Shown piece by piece: positions 8,054-16,582 of a DNA stretch of 64,000 bases. The DNA comes from Lelliottia sp. WAP21. GTDB taxonomy: Bacteria > Pseudomonadota > Gammaproteobacteria > Enterobacterales > Enterobacteriaceae. How positions within the stretch are numbered: the first letter of the stretch is position 1; each line of letters begins with the position of its first letter. Position numbers and translations under genes: made by a program. Location: positions 1 through 64,000 of the forward strand of contig NZ_JAIWPG020000001.1 of the NCBI RefSeq assembly GCF_020532665.2, given 5' to 3'. The notes beneath the pieces were generated by a model that saw only the letters and a program-made list of their open reading frames with translations, was not told the DNA's origin and did not search any database.

Positions 8054-9463
8054 ATGAAAAAATACCAACAGCTGGCGCAACAGATCATTTCCCAAATCGA
8101 ATTGGGCGTCTGGTTGCCCGGTGATAAACTGCCTTCTCTGCGTGAGCAGGTCGCCAGCAGTGGTATGAGTTTCATGACCGTCGGTCATGCGTATCAAACA
8201 CTTGAGAGTCAGGGGCGGATCGTTGCTCGCCCGCAATCAGGCTACTATGTCGCGCCGCGTCCGATAAAGCAGCAACCTGCGCCCCCGGCGCAGGTGATGC
8301 GTGATGAAAAAGTCGATATCAATACCTATATCTTTGATGTCCTCCAGGCCAGTCGCGATCCCTCTGTTGTGCCCTTCGCCTCGGCTTTTCCCGACCCGCG
8401 TCTTTTCCCGCTTCAGCAGCTCAATCGTTCTCTGGCAAACGTCAGCAAAACCGCCACCGCCATGAGCGTGATAGAAAACCTCCCACCAGGAAATGCCGAT
8501 CTTCGTCATGCCATCGCGCGACGCTATGCTCAGCAGGGCATGAATGTCTCTCCCGATGAGATTGTGATCACGGCAGGCGCCCTTGAAGCGCTCAACCTCA
8601 GTTTGCAGGCGGTGACAGAACCCGGTGACTGGGTCATTGTCGAAAATCCCTGTTTTTATGGCGCTCTTCAGGCGCTGGAAAGGCTCAAACTTAAGGCGCT
8701 GGCTATCGCGACGGATGTTCGCGACGGAATCGATCTGACGGCCCTTGAACAGGCCCTTAATGATTATCCGGTAAAAGCCTGCTGGCTCATGACAAACGGG
8801 CAAAATCCGCTGGGCTTTACGCTGACTCCGCAGAAAAAAGCGCAACTGGTGGCACTTCTGACGAAGCATCAGGTGACACTCATCGAGGATGATGTCTACA
8901 GCGAACTCTATTTTGGCCGGGAGAAACCGCTGCCCGCCAGGGCGTGGGATGCCGAGGATATGACGCTGCACTGTTCGTCATTCTCAAAATGCCTGGTCGC
9001 CGGGTTCCGCATTGGCTGGGTGGCGGCGGGCAAACACGCCCGACGGATTCAGCAACTCCAGCTTATGAGTACGCTTTCGACCAGCTCACCCATGCAGCTG
9101 GCGCTGGTGGATTATCTTGCCACCAAACGTTATGACGCTCATTTGCGTCGGCTGAGACGGACGCTTGCGGAGCGCAAGCAAACCGCGTGGCAATCGCTGA
9201 TGCGCCACTTACCGGCGGAAGTGAAAATTCATCACAGTGATAGCGGGTATTTCTTGTGGCTTGAGTTGCCCAAAAACCTGGATGCCGGCACGCTCAGCGA
9301 GCAGGCTCTGGCCTGGCACATCAGCATTGCGCCGGGGAAAATGTTTTCAACGTCTGATACCTGGACACCGTTCTTCCGTTTTAATACCTCCTGGTCATGG
9401 GGAGAACGCGAGGAGCAGGCCGTTATCCAGCTCGGTCATTTAATTCGGGGAATGATAAAATAG
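8054..9463 (+). CDS. ydcR: MocR-family PLP-dependent transcriptional regulator YdcR
   Basis: A 469-residue fusion of a GntR-type winged helix (about residues 1-75: KLPSLREQVASSGMSFMTVGHAYQTLESQG) and a fold-type I aminotransferase domain (about 100-465). The pyridoxal-phosphate lysine is in HCSSFSKCLVAGFRIGW; MTNGQNPLGFTL and the Asp-Asp in LIEDDVYSELYFG complete the cofactor pocket. MocR proteins normally use the aminotransferase part to sense an amine or PLP-linked metabolite rather than for catalysis. It lies just upstream of ydcS, as in E. coli. Control of the ydcSTUV-patD polyamine/GABA operon is a plausible inference from position. The ATG at 8054 is preceded by CCTGGAGAAAACG. Confidence 0.92.
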   Translation: MKKYQQLAQQIISQIELGVWLPGDKLPSLREQVASSGMSFMTVGHAYQTLESQGRIVARPQSGYYVAPRPIKQQPAPPAQVMRDEKVDINTYIFDVLQASRDPSVVPFASAFPDPRLFPLQQLNRSLANVSKTATAMSVIENLPPGNADLRHAIARRYAQQGMNVSPDEIVITAGALEALNLSLQAVTEPGDWVIVENPCFYGALQALERLKLKALAIATDVRDGIDLTALEQALNDYPVKACWLMTNGQNPLGFTLTPQKKAQLVALLTKHQVTLIEDDVYSELYFGREKPLPARAWDAEDMTLHCSSFSKCLVAGFRIGWVAAGKHARRIQQLQLMSTLSTSSPMQLALVDYLATKRYDAHLRRLRRTLAERKQTAWQSLMRHLPAEVKIHHSDSGYFLWLELPKNLDAGTLSEQALAWHISIAPGKMFSTSDTWTPFFRFNTSWSWGEREEQAVIQLGHLIRGMIK

Positions 9464-9758
9464 TGCTTATGGCTTATTTTTTCCTCGCCTGAACCTCGCT
9501 ATAAAATAATCAACGCTTATCCTTTTATTCTCTTCGGGCTTATTCGCCCGTAGAGGACCATATGAAAACCGCATGGCTCCCCCTGTTTGCTAACTCCTTG
9601 TCTATAATCCACTTAACGGGGAATGCGCCCTCGGTCACAACCTGACGAAATTTAGCTCGCTCCTGAGGTGCGGCGCTTTTGCGCGGTCTACGTTTAAAAA
9701 AGGAGATATTTTTACGGCACGGCTGCCGCCAAATTTCATTGCGACAGGAGTAACGCTT
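9464..9758 (+). promoter_or_regulatory. Upstream region of the ydcS operon
   Basis: This 295-base gap holds the promoter region of ydcSTUV-patD. Visible elements are a small hairpin CGGGC-TTATTC-GCCCG just before 9552, TATAAT at 9603-9608 as a possible -10 box without a strong -35, and a stretch of short GC-rich inverted repeats before the ydcS ribosome site ACAGGAG. The E. coli operon is known as stationary-phase (RpoS) controlled, which fits a -10 box without a good -35. Confidence 0.4.
9562..9645 (+). CDS. Possible 27-residue leader peptide upstream of ydcS
   Basis: ATG at 9562 is preceded by GAGGA at a good distance and opens a 27-codon frame (MKTAWLPLFANSLSIIHLTG and seven more residues) ending at TGA 9643-9645. 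I recognise no family. Its position 110 bases before ydcS could suit a leader peptide, but chance occurrence is quite possible in a region of this length. Confidence 0.2.
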   Translation: MKTAWLPLFANSLSIIHLTGNAPSVTT

Positions 9759-10904
9759 ATGAGCAAAAAATTTGCCCGCAGCAGCCTGTGTGCGCTCGGT
9801 ATGACAATCGTGACCGCACACGCCGCCGAACCCCCTAAAGAGATCGGCAAAGGCGAGGGGAGGCTGGATATCATTGCCTGGCCAGGTTATATCGAACGCG
9901 GCCAGACCGATAAAAATTACGACTGGGTCACCCAGTTCGAAAAAGAGACAGGGTGCGCGGTGAATGTGAAAACCGCGGCTACCTCAGACGAGATGGTCAG
10001 CCTGATGACGAAAGGCGGTTACGACCTGGTGACCGCATCCGGCGACGCGTCGCTGCGGCTGATCATGGGCAAGCGGGTACAGGCAGTGAACCCGGATCTC
10101 ATTCCGAACTGGAAAACCATCGATCCACGAATAGTGAAAGGCGAATGGTTTAACGTCGCGGGTAAAGTCTACGGCACGCCCTATCAGTGGGGACCTAACC
10201 TGCTGATGTACAACACGAAAACCTTCCCAACTCCGCCGGATAGCTGGTCTGTCGTCTTTAAGGAACAAACCCTTCCGGACGGCAAATCCAATAAAGGGCG
10301 GGTGCAGGCCTACGACGGCCCAATTTATATCGCGGATGCGGCGCTATTTGTGAAAGCGACACAACCGCAGCTCGGCATTACGGACCCCTATCAACTGACC
10401 GAAGAACAATACGCAGCCGTACTGAATGTGCTGCGCGATCAGCATGCCCTCATACACCGTTACTGGCACGACACGACCGTGCAAATGAGTGATTTTAAAA
10501 ATGAAGGTGTGGTGGCCTCCAGCGCATGGCCCTATCAGGCGAATGCCCTGAAAGCGGAAAACCAGCCCGTGGCGACCGTCTTCCCTAAAGAGGGAGTAAC
10601 CGGCTGGGCCGATACCACCATGCTACACGCTGAAGCCAAACATCCTGTGTGTGCCTATAAGTGGATGAACTGGTCATTAACGCCGAAAGTGCAGGGCGAT
10701 CTGGCGTCATGGTTTGGTTCGCTTCCTGTGGTCGCAGAAGGCTGCAAAGCCAGCACGTTGCTGGGCGAGAACGGGTGTGAAACCAACGGTTATCCCTATT
10801 TCGATAAAATCATGTTCTGGAAAACGCCTGTCGCGGAAGGCGGTAAATTCGTCCCTTACAGCCGCTGGACGCAGGACTATATCGCCATCATGGGTGGTCG
10901 TTAA
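9759..10904 (+). CDS. ydcS: Periplasmic solute-binding protein YdcS of a putrescine-type ABC transporter
   Basis: A 381-residue PotD-like binding protein with signal peptide MSKKFARSSLCALGMTIVTA (cleavage after HAA). The mature protein opens with EGRLDIIAWPGYIERG, typical of spermidine/putrescine-binding proteins, and carries FEKETGCAVNVKTAATSDEM and YGTPYQWGPNLLMYN. It closely matches the E. coli protein as I recall it, including length. The E. coli protein has also been reported to synthesise poly-3-hydroxybutyrate and to assist DNA uptake. It is the first gene of ydcSTUV-patD and has the ribosome site ACAGGAG. Import of putrescine for PatD-dependent conversion to GABA is inferred from the operon. 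Confidence 0.95.
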   Translation: MSKKFARSSLCALGMTIVTAHAAEPPKEIGKGEGRLDIIAWPGYIERGQTDKNYDWVTQFEKETGCAVNVKTAATSDEMVSLMTKGGYDLVTASGDASLRLIMGKRVQAVNPDLIPNWKTIDPRIVKGEWFNVAGKVYGTPYQWGPNLLMYNTKTFPTPPDSWSVVFKEQTLPDGKSNKGRVQAYDGPIYIADAALFVKATQPQLGITDPYQLTEEQYAAVLNVLRDQHALIHRYWHDTTVQMSDFKNEGVVASSAWPYQANALKAENQPVATVFPKEGVTGWADTTMLHAEAKHPVCAYKWMNWSLTPKVQGDLASWFGSLPVVAEGCKASTLLGENGCETNGYPYFDKIMFWKTPVAEGGKFVPYSRWTQDYIAIMGGR

Positions 10905-10921
10905 GCGCCCGGGAGCAACAC

Positions 10922-11935
10922 ATGACGTACGCGGTAGAGTTCAATAACGTCTCGCGTCTGTACGGGGACGTCCGGGCGGTGGATGGTGTCACTATCGGCA
11001 TTCGGGACGGCGAGTTTTTCTCTATGCTGGGGCCGTCTGGCTCCGGCAAGACCACCTGCCTGCGTCTGATCGCCGGCTTTGAGCAACTGAGTGGCGGAGC
11101 GATTAAAATTTTTGGACGGGAGGCCAGCGAACTGCCTCCCTGGGAACGCGATGTCAACACGGTCTTCCAGGATTACGCGCTGTTTCCCCATATGTCGATA
11201 CTCGACAATGTCGCGTATGGATTAATGGTCAAAGGCATTGAAAAAAAGCAGCGATATAGTCAGGCGCGTGCAGCGCTGGATAAAGTCGGGCTGGCTTTTG
11301 CTGAAAAACGTAAACCCTCTCAGCTTTCAGGGGGGCAGCGGCAGCGCGTGGCGATCGCCCGTGCTTTGGTTAACGAACCGAGGGTGCTTCTGCTTGATGA
11401 ACCTCTGGGTGCGTTGGATCTGAAGCTGCGCGAGCAGATGCAGTTTGAACTCAAAAAACTGCAACAGGAGCTGGGGATCACCTTCATTTTTGTCACGCAC
11501 GATCAGGGTGAAGCGTTATCGATGTCCGACCGGGTCGCCGTGTTTAACAACGGACGCATTGAGCAGGTTGATACACCCCGCGAGCTTTATATGCGCCCCC
11601 GCACCCCGTTTGTGGCAAGTTTTGTGGGCACGTCAAACGTCTTTGATGCCGCGCGCTCCCGGCGCATTTGCGGTATGGAGGGAATATTTTCACTCAGGCC
11701 CGAGCATATTCGCCTTAATGCGACCGGCGACATTCAGGTTCAGGGCCGGGTGCAGGCGGTGCAATATCAGGGGGCCGCGACCCGATTCGAACTGCGGCTG
11801 GCTGAAGGGGATAAACTGCTGGTGAGCCAGGCGAACATCAGCGACGCGGCCTTACCCGTCAGTCTTGAACCAGGTCAACAGGTCCTGGCATCCTGGTCCC
11901 GCGACGCCATGGTTCCGCTGCATGAGGAGAGGTGA
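10922..11935 (+). CDS. ydcT: ABC transporter ATP-binding protein YdcT
   Basis: A 337-residue nucleotide-binding subunit of the putrescine-type importer. Walker A is GPSGSGKTT (about residues 38-46), the Q-loop lies in VFQDYALFPH, the signature is LSGGQRQRVAIARAL, Walker B is VLLLDEPLGALD, and the switch His is in FVTHDQGEAL. The C-terminal third forms the TOBE/MalK-like domain seen in PotA (SLRPEHIRLN). The start at 10922 follows GGGAG, 17 bases after ydcS. It would pair with the YdcU and YdcV permeases at the inner face of the cytoplasmic membrane. Confidence 0.95.
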   Translation: MTYAVEFNNVSRLYGDVRAVDGVTIGIRDGEFFSMLGPSGSGKTTCLRLIAGFEQLSGGAIKIFGREASELPPWERDVNTVFQDYALFPHMSILDNVAYGLMVKGIEKKQRYSQARAALDKVGLAFAEKRKPSQLSGGQRQRVAIARALVNEPRVLLLDEPLGALDLKLREQMQFELKKLQQELGITFIFVTHDQGEALSMSDRVAVFNNGRIEQVDTPRELYMRPRTPFVASFVGTSNVFDAARSRRICGMEGIFSLRPEHIRLNATGDIQVQGRVQAVQYQGAATRFELRLAEGDKLLVSQANISDAALPVSLEPGQQVLASWSRDAMVPLHEER

Positions 11936-11936
11936 A

Positions 11937-12881
11937 ATGGATACGCGCATTTCCCTTTCCTCTGCATCGCGTGGCCCGGTGAGCCGGATAACGACGCTGC
12001 TCTGGCGTAAACCTTCCCTGGGCCTGTTCCTGCTGTTGCTGGGGCCATTGATGTGGTTTGGCATTGTCTATCTGGGATCGTTGCTTACACTATTGTGGCA
12101 GGGTTTTTATACCTTTGACGACTTCACCATGTCAGTGACGCCGGACCTCACCTTTGCCAATATCCTTTCGCTGTTTAACCCCGCTAACTACGACATCATT
12201 CTGCGTACGCTCACCATGGCCATTGCGGTGACGATTGCCAGCGCCATTCTGGCTTTCCCGATGGCGTGGTACATGGCGCGGTATACACGAGGTAAATGGA
12301 AAGCTTTTTTCTATATTGCCGTCATGCTGCCGATGTGGGCGAGTTATATCGTTAAAGCTTATGCCTGGACATTACTGCTGGCGCGGGACGGCGTCGCGCA
12401 GTGGTTCCTGGGGCATCTGGGGCTGGAGCCTGTGCTGCTGTCCATGCTCTCACTGCCTGCCGTGGGGGGAAATACCCTTTCCACATCGGGCCTGGGACGC
12501 TTTCTGGTGTTCGTTTATATCTGGCTGCCCTTTATGATCCTGCCGGTGCAGGCGGCACTTGAACGCTTACCGCCCTCGTTGTTGCAAGCCTCTGCCGACC
12601 TGGGCGCTAAACCCCGCCAAACGTTCCGCTTTGTGGTACTCCCGCTGGCGATCCCGGGCGTTGCTGCCGGATCGATTTTTACTTTCTCACTGACGCTGGG
12701 TGATTTTATTGTGCCGCAACTGGTGGGGCCGCCGGGCTACTTCATTGGCAATATGGTGTATGCCCAGCAGGGAGCCATTGGCAATATGCCGATGGCCGCC
12801 GCCTTTACCCTGGTGCCGATCCTGTTGATATCCCTTTATCTGGCGTTCGTGAAACGTCTGGGAGCATTCGATGCCCTCTGA
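11937..12881 (+). CDS. ydcU: ABC transporter permease YdcU
   Basis: A 314-residue PotB-type permease with about six to seven transmembrane helices, including [19 protein letters not shown] and the second-third helix region [19 protein letters not shown]. The conserved EAA-like cytoplasmic loop is [20 protein letters not shown]. The start at 11937 is preferred because GAGGAGAGG stands immediately before it and ydcT ends one base earlier; the longer open frame would run back into ydcT. The 3' end overlaps ydcV by 11 bases, implying translational coupling. Confidence 0.93.
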   Translation: MDTRISLSSASRGPVSRITTLLWRKPSLGLFLLLLGPLMWFGIVYLGSLLTLLWQGFYTFDDFTMSVTPDLTFANILSLFNPANYDIILRTLTMAIAVTIASAILAFPMAWYMARYTRGKWKAFFYIAVMLPMWASYIVKAYAWTLLLARDGVAQWFLGHLGLEPVLLSMLSLPAVGGNTLSTSGLGRFLVFVYIWLPFMILPVQAALERLPPSLLQASADLGAKPRQTFRFVVLPLAIPGVAAGSIFTFSLTLGDFIVPQLVGPPGYFIGNMVYAQQGAIGNMPMAAAFTLVPILLISLYLAFVKRLGAFDAL

Positions 12882-13677
12882 ACGTGCCCCCTGGTTTTTA
12901 AAACTGGCCGCCTGGGGTGGGGTGATCTTTCTCCACTTCCCACTTCTGGTTATCGCGATATATGCCTTCAATACCGAAGAGGCGGCTTTTAGCTTTCCAC
13001 CCAAGGGCCTGACGCTTCGATGGTTCAGCGTCGCGGCATCGCGCAGCGATATTATTGAATCAGTGACGTTGTCACTTAAAATTGCCGCCTTATCCACCAC
13101 CATTGCGCTGGTTTTGGGCACGCTTGCCGCCGCCGCACTCTGGCGAAGTGCGTTTTTCGGCAAGAATGCCGTTTCGTTGCTGCTGTTACTGCCCATTGCT
13201 TTACCGGGGATCATTACCGGCCTGGCGCTGCTGACGGCATTTAAAACCATCAATCTTGAGCCTGGTTTTTTCACGATTGTGACCGGGCACGCCACGTTCT
13301 GCGTGGTCGTGGTGTTTAACAATGTGATAGCCCGGTTCCGGCGAACCTCCTGGAGCCTGGTTGAAGCCTCAATGGATTTGGGTGCAGATGGCTGGCAAAC
13401 CTTTCGTTACGTGGTGCTGCCCAATCTGGGGTCGGCGCTGCTGGCGGGCGGGATGCTGGCCTTTGCGCTGTCGTTCGATGAAATTATCGTGACGACATTT
13501 ACGGCCGGGCACGAACGGACCCTGCCTCTGTGGCTGCTTAACCAGCTAGGCCGCCCGCGTGATGTGCCCGTCACCAACGTCGTCGCTCTGCTGGTCATGA
13601 TGGTCACAACAATACCCATTCTGGGCGCCTGGTGGCTGACCCGCGATGGCGAAATGAACACTGAAAGCGGAAAATAA
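12871..13677 (+). CDS. ydcV: ABC transporter permease YdcV
   Basis: A 268-residue PotC-type permease with about six helices. It opens [20 protein letters not shown], and its EAA-type loop reads [20 protein letters not shown]. It is paralogous to YdcU and would form the heterodimeric channel with it. The ATG lies inside the last codons of ydcU (11-base overlap), and patD follows after 24 bases, completing the importer operon. Confidence 0.94.
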   Translation: MPSERAPWFLKLAAWGGVIFLHFPLLVIAIYAFNTEEAAFSFPPKGLTLRWFSVAASRSDIIESVTLSLKIAALSTTIALVLGTLAAAALWRSAFFGKNAVSLLLLLPIALPGIITGLALLTAFKTINLEPGFFTIVTGHATFCVVVVFNNVIARFRRTSWSLVEASMDLGADGWQTFRYVVLPNLGSALLAGGMLAFALSFDEIIVTTFTAGHERTLPLWLLNQLGRPRDVPVTNVVALLVMMVTTIPILGAWWLTRDGEMNTESGK

Positions 13678-13701
13678 CCTTGATTTCAACAGGACAAAGC
13701 G

Positions 13702-15126
13702 ATGCAAACACAACTGCTGATAAATGGTGAACTGGTGGCCGGCGAAGGCGAAAAACAGCCGGTCTATAATCCTTCAACGGGCGAGGTGCTGGTGGAGATC
13801 GCTGAGGCGTCAGCCGCGCAGGTCGATGCGGCGGTACAGGCCGCCGATCGCGCCTTTGTGACGTGGGGACAAACCACCCCCAAAGCTCGTTCAGAGGCGT
13901 TACTCAAACTGGCGGACGCCATTGAAGCAAAAGCCGAAACCTTTGCGCGTCTGGAATCACAAAACTGCGGCAAGCCTTTGCACTGCGTCACCGGTGACGA
14001 AATCCCCGCAGTTGCAGACGTTTTTCGTTTTTTTGCCGGCGCCGCGCGCTGTCTCAACGGCCTGGCAGCAGGGGAATATCTTGAGGGACACACCTCGATG
14101 ATTCGCCGCGATCCGGTCGGGGTGGTGGCCTCTATTGCTCCCTGGAACTATCCGCTGATGATGGCGGCCTGGAAGCTAGCGCCCGCCCTGGCGGCGGGAA
14201 ATTGTGTCGTCATCAAACCGTCAGAAATTACGCCACTCACGGCGCTGGCGCTGGGAGAACTGGCAAAAGAGATCTTCCCGGCCGGGGTAATTAACGTCCT
14301 GTTTGGGCGTGGTAAAACGGTGGGCGATCCGCTCACCGGGCATGAAAAAGTCCGCATGGTCTCTCTTACGGGCTCCATTGCCACGGGTGAGCATATCATT
14401 GGCCACACCGCCGCCTCGATAAAACGCACCCATATGGAGTTAGGGGGTAAAGCGCCGGTGATTGTGTTTGATGATGCCGATATCGACGCGGTGGTTGAAG
14501 GGGTTAGAACTTTTGGTTTCTATAATGCCGGGCAGGACTGTACCGCCGCATGTCGGATCTATGCGCAAAAAGGAATTTATTCTGCACTGGTCGAAAAACT
14601 GGGGGCCGCAGTCTCCAGCCTGAAAATGGGCGCACCCGAGGATGAATCAACTGAACTGGGGCCGCTAAGTTCCCGCGCACATCTGGAACGGGTAAGCCAG
14701 GCAGTGGAAGAGGCCAAAGCGCTCGCCCATATAAAAGTGGTCACCGGGGGTAACCGGGGCGAGGGCGGCGGATACTATTTCCAGCCAACGCTGCTTGCGG
14801 GGGCGAAACAAGACGATGCTATCGTACAGCGCGAAGTCTTTGGCCCGGTGGTGAGCATGACGGAGTTCGAGGATGAAGAGCAGGTCCTGGCGTGGGCCAA
14901 CGCCTCGCAGTATGGTCTGGCGTCATCGGTCTGGACGCAGGATGTAGGTCGTGCACATCGTATGAGCGCGCGTCTGCAATACGGCTGCACCTGGGTGAAT
15001 ACCCATTTTATGCTGGTCAGTGAAATGCCCCACGGGGGGATGAAGTTATCCGGTTATGGGAAAGATATGTCGGTATACGGGCTGGAGGATTACACCGTCG
15101 TCCGGCACATTATGATTAAACACTGA
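13702..15126 (+). CDS. patD: Gamma-aminobutyraldehyde dehydrogenase PatD
   Basis: NAD-dependent aldehyde dehydrogenase of 474 residues that oxidises 4-aminobutanal (from putrescine by PatA) to GABA in the cytoplasm. Aldehyde dehydrogenase motifs are complete: [20 protein letters not shown] for cofactor binding, the general-base Glu in [18 protein letters not shown], and the catalytic Cys in [15 protein letters not shown]. The C-terminal EVFGPVVSM is also conserved. It is the last gene of the ydcSTUV operon, which couples polyamine uptake to catabolism. ACAGGA precedes the ATG. A hairpin at 15133-15159 probably ends the transcript. Confidence 0.95.
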   Translation: MQTQLLINGELVAGEGEKQPVYNPSTGEVLVEIAEASAAQVDAAVQAADRAFVTWGQTTPKARSEALLKLADAIEAKAETFARLESQNCGKPLHCVTGDEIPAVADVFRFFAGAARCLNGLAAGEYLEGHTSMIRRDPVGVVASIAPWNYPLMMAAWKLAPALAAGNCVVIKPSEITPLTALALGELAKEIFPAGVINVLFGRGKTVGDPLTGHEKVRMVSLTGSIATGEHIIGHTAASIKRTHMELGGKAPVIVFDDADIDAVVEGVRTFGFYNAGQDCTAACRIYAQKGIYSALVEKLGAAVSSLKMGAPEDESTELGPLSSRAHLERVSQAVEEAKALAHIKVVTGGNRGEGGGYYFQPTLLAGAKQDDAIVQREVFGPVVSMTEFEDEEQVLAWANASQYGLASSVWTQDVGRAHRMSARLQYGCTWVNTHFMLVSEMPHGGMKLSGYGKDMSVYGLEDYTVVRHIMIKH

Positions 15127-15132
15127 TATCGT

Positions 15133-15159
15133 GCCGGGTCGACCCATGGGCGGCCCGGC
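15133..15159 (+). terminator. Hairpin downstream of patD
   Basis: GCCGGGTCG and CGGCCCGGC form a nine-base stem with one wobble pair and a nine-base loop, seven bases after the patD stop, followed by TTTTA a little later. It also lies just beyond the 3' end of the convergent yoaG gene, so it may serve both transcripts. Confidence 0.6.
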
Positions 15160-15167
15160 GATGCGTT

Positions 15168-15350
15168 TTACCACCCGCAAACATCATGCTCATTTTCCGT
15201 GTCATACGCACGGACGGTATTGATGAGATCTTTCACGACATCTGCCGCAATATCAGGTACCAGAAGCTCCGTTGGGGTTTCTGTTTCGTAGTCCACCGAC
15301 ACGCCATTACTGTTATTTGTCACGGTGACGGTGTAGGTTGCCTTACTCAT
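15168..15350 (-). CDS. yoaG: YoaG, small DUF1869 protein
   Basis: A 60-residue protein nearly identical to what I recall of E. coli YoaG: MSKATYTVTVTNNSNGVSVD at the start and AYDTENEHDVCGW at the end. The E. coli protein is a small homodimer of unknown function encoded with yeaR and induced by nitrate and nitric oxide. Here it ends a three-gene operon behind two yeaR copies, three bases after the second one. No catalytic motif is visible. Confidence 0.93.
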   Translation of the reverse strand: MSKATYTVTVTNNSNGVSVDYETETPTELLVPDIAADVVKDLINTVRAYDTENEHDVCGW

Positions 15351-15353
15351 AAT

Positions 15354-15707
15354 TTACCCCTTGTGTGTATTCACCACTTTTCCAATGCCCGCCCCTTCGA
15401 GGTTTACCTGCGGATCGGCGAAGAAATCAATATTGAAATACGTATCATCGGTCAGAAGCTCGATGCGATGCCATTTTTGCGGGGGCGAAATGCCAAAAGA
15501 ACCCGCTTCAATAATCAGTTCCAGATCGGGTTGGGTGGCGTCTGCATCCGGGAAGCCAAAATATTTCACCGTGCCCTGCATCACGGACAAACGCCCGTAG
15601 ACGTGTGCTTTCGTGTTGTGATGGGTAAATAAGGCTTTGGGCGCCGTTTCTTTATTCCTGAATGGGGTAGAACGGGTGTGAACAAAATTCTCAGGAATAC
15701 GTAACAT
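15354..15707 (-). CDS. Second YeaR paralogue (DUF1971 cupin)
   Basis: A 117-residue DUF1971/cupin-fold protein that shares the frame of YeaR: MLRIPENFVHTRSTPFRNKE, LSVMQGTVKYFGFPDADA, FGISPPQKWHRIELLTDDTYF and NIDFF. It is clearly a tandem duplicate of the upstream gene but has diverged to perhaps 60 percent identity, with the segment after TAP altered (KALFTHHNTKAHVYGRLSV versus the GTRPGVYPRLSV form). E. coli has one yeaR only. The function is unknown; the family is sometimes described as tellurite-resistance related. It shares the NsrR/NarL-type control region of the operon. Confidence 0.85.
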   Translation of the reverse strand: MLRIPENFVHTRSTPFRNKETAPKALFTHHNTKAHVYGRLSVMQGTVKYFGFPDADATQPDLELIIEAGSFGISPPQKWHRIELLTDDTYFNIDFFADPQVNLEGAGIGKVVNTHKG

Positions 15708-15734
15708 AGAAGTTTCCTTAGTCTTGTTGCGAGC

Positions 15735-16061
15735 TTAGCGCGATCTCAACACGTCTGCTTCAACAAAAAAATCCACGTTAAAGACGGTATCGTCGGTCAG
15801 AAGCTCAATGTGATGCCATTTTTCGGGAGGAAAAACGCCGAAATGCCCCGCTTTAATGATCAGCTCGCTGTCCGGATCGGGTGTGACACCATCAGCATAG
15901 CCAAGATAGCGCACTGTACCCTGGCTTACGGATAAGCGCGGATAAACACCAGGACGGGTACCTTTATCGAGATGACGGTGAAAAATACCGGGTGGAGCAG
16001 TCTCTTTATTCCAGAACGGCGTGGACCGGGTATGAATGCAACTTGAGGGTATGCGTAACAT
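15735..16061 (-). CDS. yeaR: YeaR, nitrate- and NO-inducible DUF1971 protein
   Basis: A 108-residue cupin-fold protein matching E. coli YeaR: MLRIPSSCIHTRSTPFWNKE, FHRHLDKGTRPGVYPRLSV, FGVFPPEKWHHIELLTDDTV and NVDFFVEADVL. The second of two adjacent ATGs (16061) is chosen because it stands five bases from GGGAG, whereas the first leaves only two. In E. coli the yeaR-yoaG operon is activated by NarL/NarP and repressed by NsrR without need for FNR. The upstream sequence here holds an NsrR-like palindrome at 16123-16145 and several NarL-like heptamers, so the same control is likely. Confidence 0.92.
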   Translation of the reverse strand: MLRIPSSCIHTRSTPFWNKETAPPGIFHRHLDKGTRPGVYPRLSVSQGTVRYLGYADGVTPDPDSELIIKAGHFGVFPPEKWHHIELLTDDTVFNVDFFVEADVLRSR

Positions 16062-16122
16062 CATTGCTCCCTTTCAATATCTGTAGTGATTAGACCACTT
16101 ATAAGGAGAAACTATTTTCCAT

Positions 16123-16145
16123 AATGTGCACTTGAAATGCAACTT
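16123..16145 (-). promoter_or_regulatory. Predicted NsrR operator of the yeaR operon
   Basis: The 23 bases read as two 11-base halves around one base: AATGTGCACTT, G, AAATGCAACTT. Compared with the NsrR consensus halves (AANATGCATTT and AAATGCATNTT), I count eight of ten and nine of ten defined positions matching. It lies 62 bases upstream of the yeaR start, and NsrR repression of yeaR-yoaG is established in E. coli. Confidence 0.65.
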
Positions 16146-16158
16146 ATCAGCTTCTCTC

Positions 16159-16226
16159 TACCCCGTATAAGCAAGTCATTGTTATCACAGCTACCTCCTT
16201 GTTATTACCCTGTAATTTTAGGGGTT
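16159..16226 (-). promoter_or_regulatory. Cluster of NarL/NarP-like heptamers upstream of yeaR
   Basis: TACCCCG (16159), TACCTCC (16192), TACCCTG (16206) and, inverted, AACCCCT (16220-16226) each come close to the heptamer TACYYMT. No clean 7-2-7 pair is seen. Nitrate activation of the E. coli operon makes the cluster plausible, but the individual assignments are weak. Confidence 0.35.
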
Positions 16227-16307
16227 ATTGTGTAACGAAAAAACTTGATCTGTGTCAACATATGACGCATATTGCGCGCGTTAATTTTATACAGTTCGGA
16301 TGACGGA

Positions 16308-16481
16308 ATGACGTTGTATCAAAAGATGTTGATGTTTTACGCAATCATGGCGGCAGTCTGCGCACTGATCACCTGGTTCTTATCAAAAGATCGTAAACGT
16401 ATCCGTTTTCTCAGCGCCTTTCTGGTAGGGTCGACCTGGCCGATGAGCTTTCCCGTGGCACTGTTAATCTCACTTTTCTGA
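16308..16481 (+). CDS. ortT: Membrane toxin OrtT
   Basis: A 57-residue protein that closely matches E. coli OrtT (YdcX): MTLYQKMLMFYAIMAAVCAL, WFLSKDRKRIRFLSAFLVG and WPMSFPVALLISLF. Two hydrophobic helices flank a basic loop. OrtT is a GhoT-like inner-membrane toxin that lowers membrane potential and growth and is active under stringent-response conditions after trimethoprim or sulfamethoxazole. Unlike GhoT it has no cognate antitoxin in E. coli, and none is visible here either. The start at 16308 is chosen by homology; the upstream frame would add 12 unrelated residues. The next gene, srfC, is convergent. Confidence 0.92.
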   Translation: MTLYQKMLMFYAIMAAVCALITWFLSKDRKRIRFLSAFLVGSTWPMSFPVALLISLF

Positions 16482-16556
16482 TTTTCAGCGTAATACGCCC
16501 GTGCGGAACAGGCGTGATGTCAGGGGCCTGATGCAGGCACTAAAAGTGAGCAATTT

Positions 16557-16576
16557 CAGCCCGCCTTAGCGGGCTG
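16557..16576 (-). terminator. Hairpin beyond srfC
   Basis: CAGCCCGC and GCGGGCTG pair perfectly over eight bases around the loop CTTA, just downstream of the srfC stop (minus strand). No long T-run follows, so it may be a Rho-protecting or weak intrinsic terminator between the convergent ortT and srfC genes. Confidence 0.5.
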
Positions 16577-16582
16577 TCGGGG

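Noticed and set aside
8237..8971. Open frame of 244 residues on the minus strand inside ydcR
   Set aside because: Antisense to a conserved MocR regulator; no domain and no start context.
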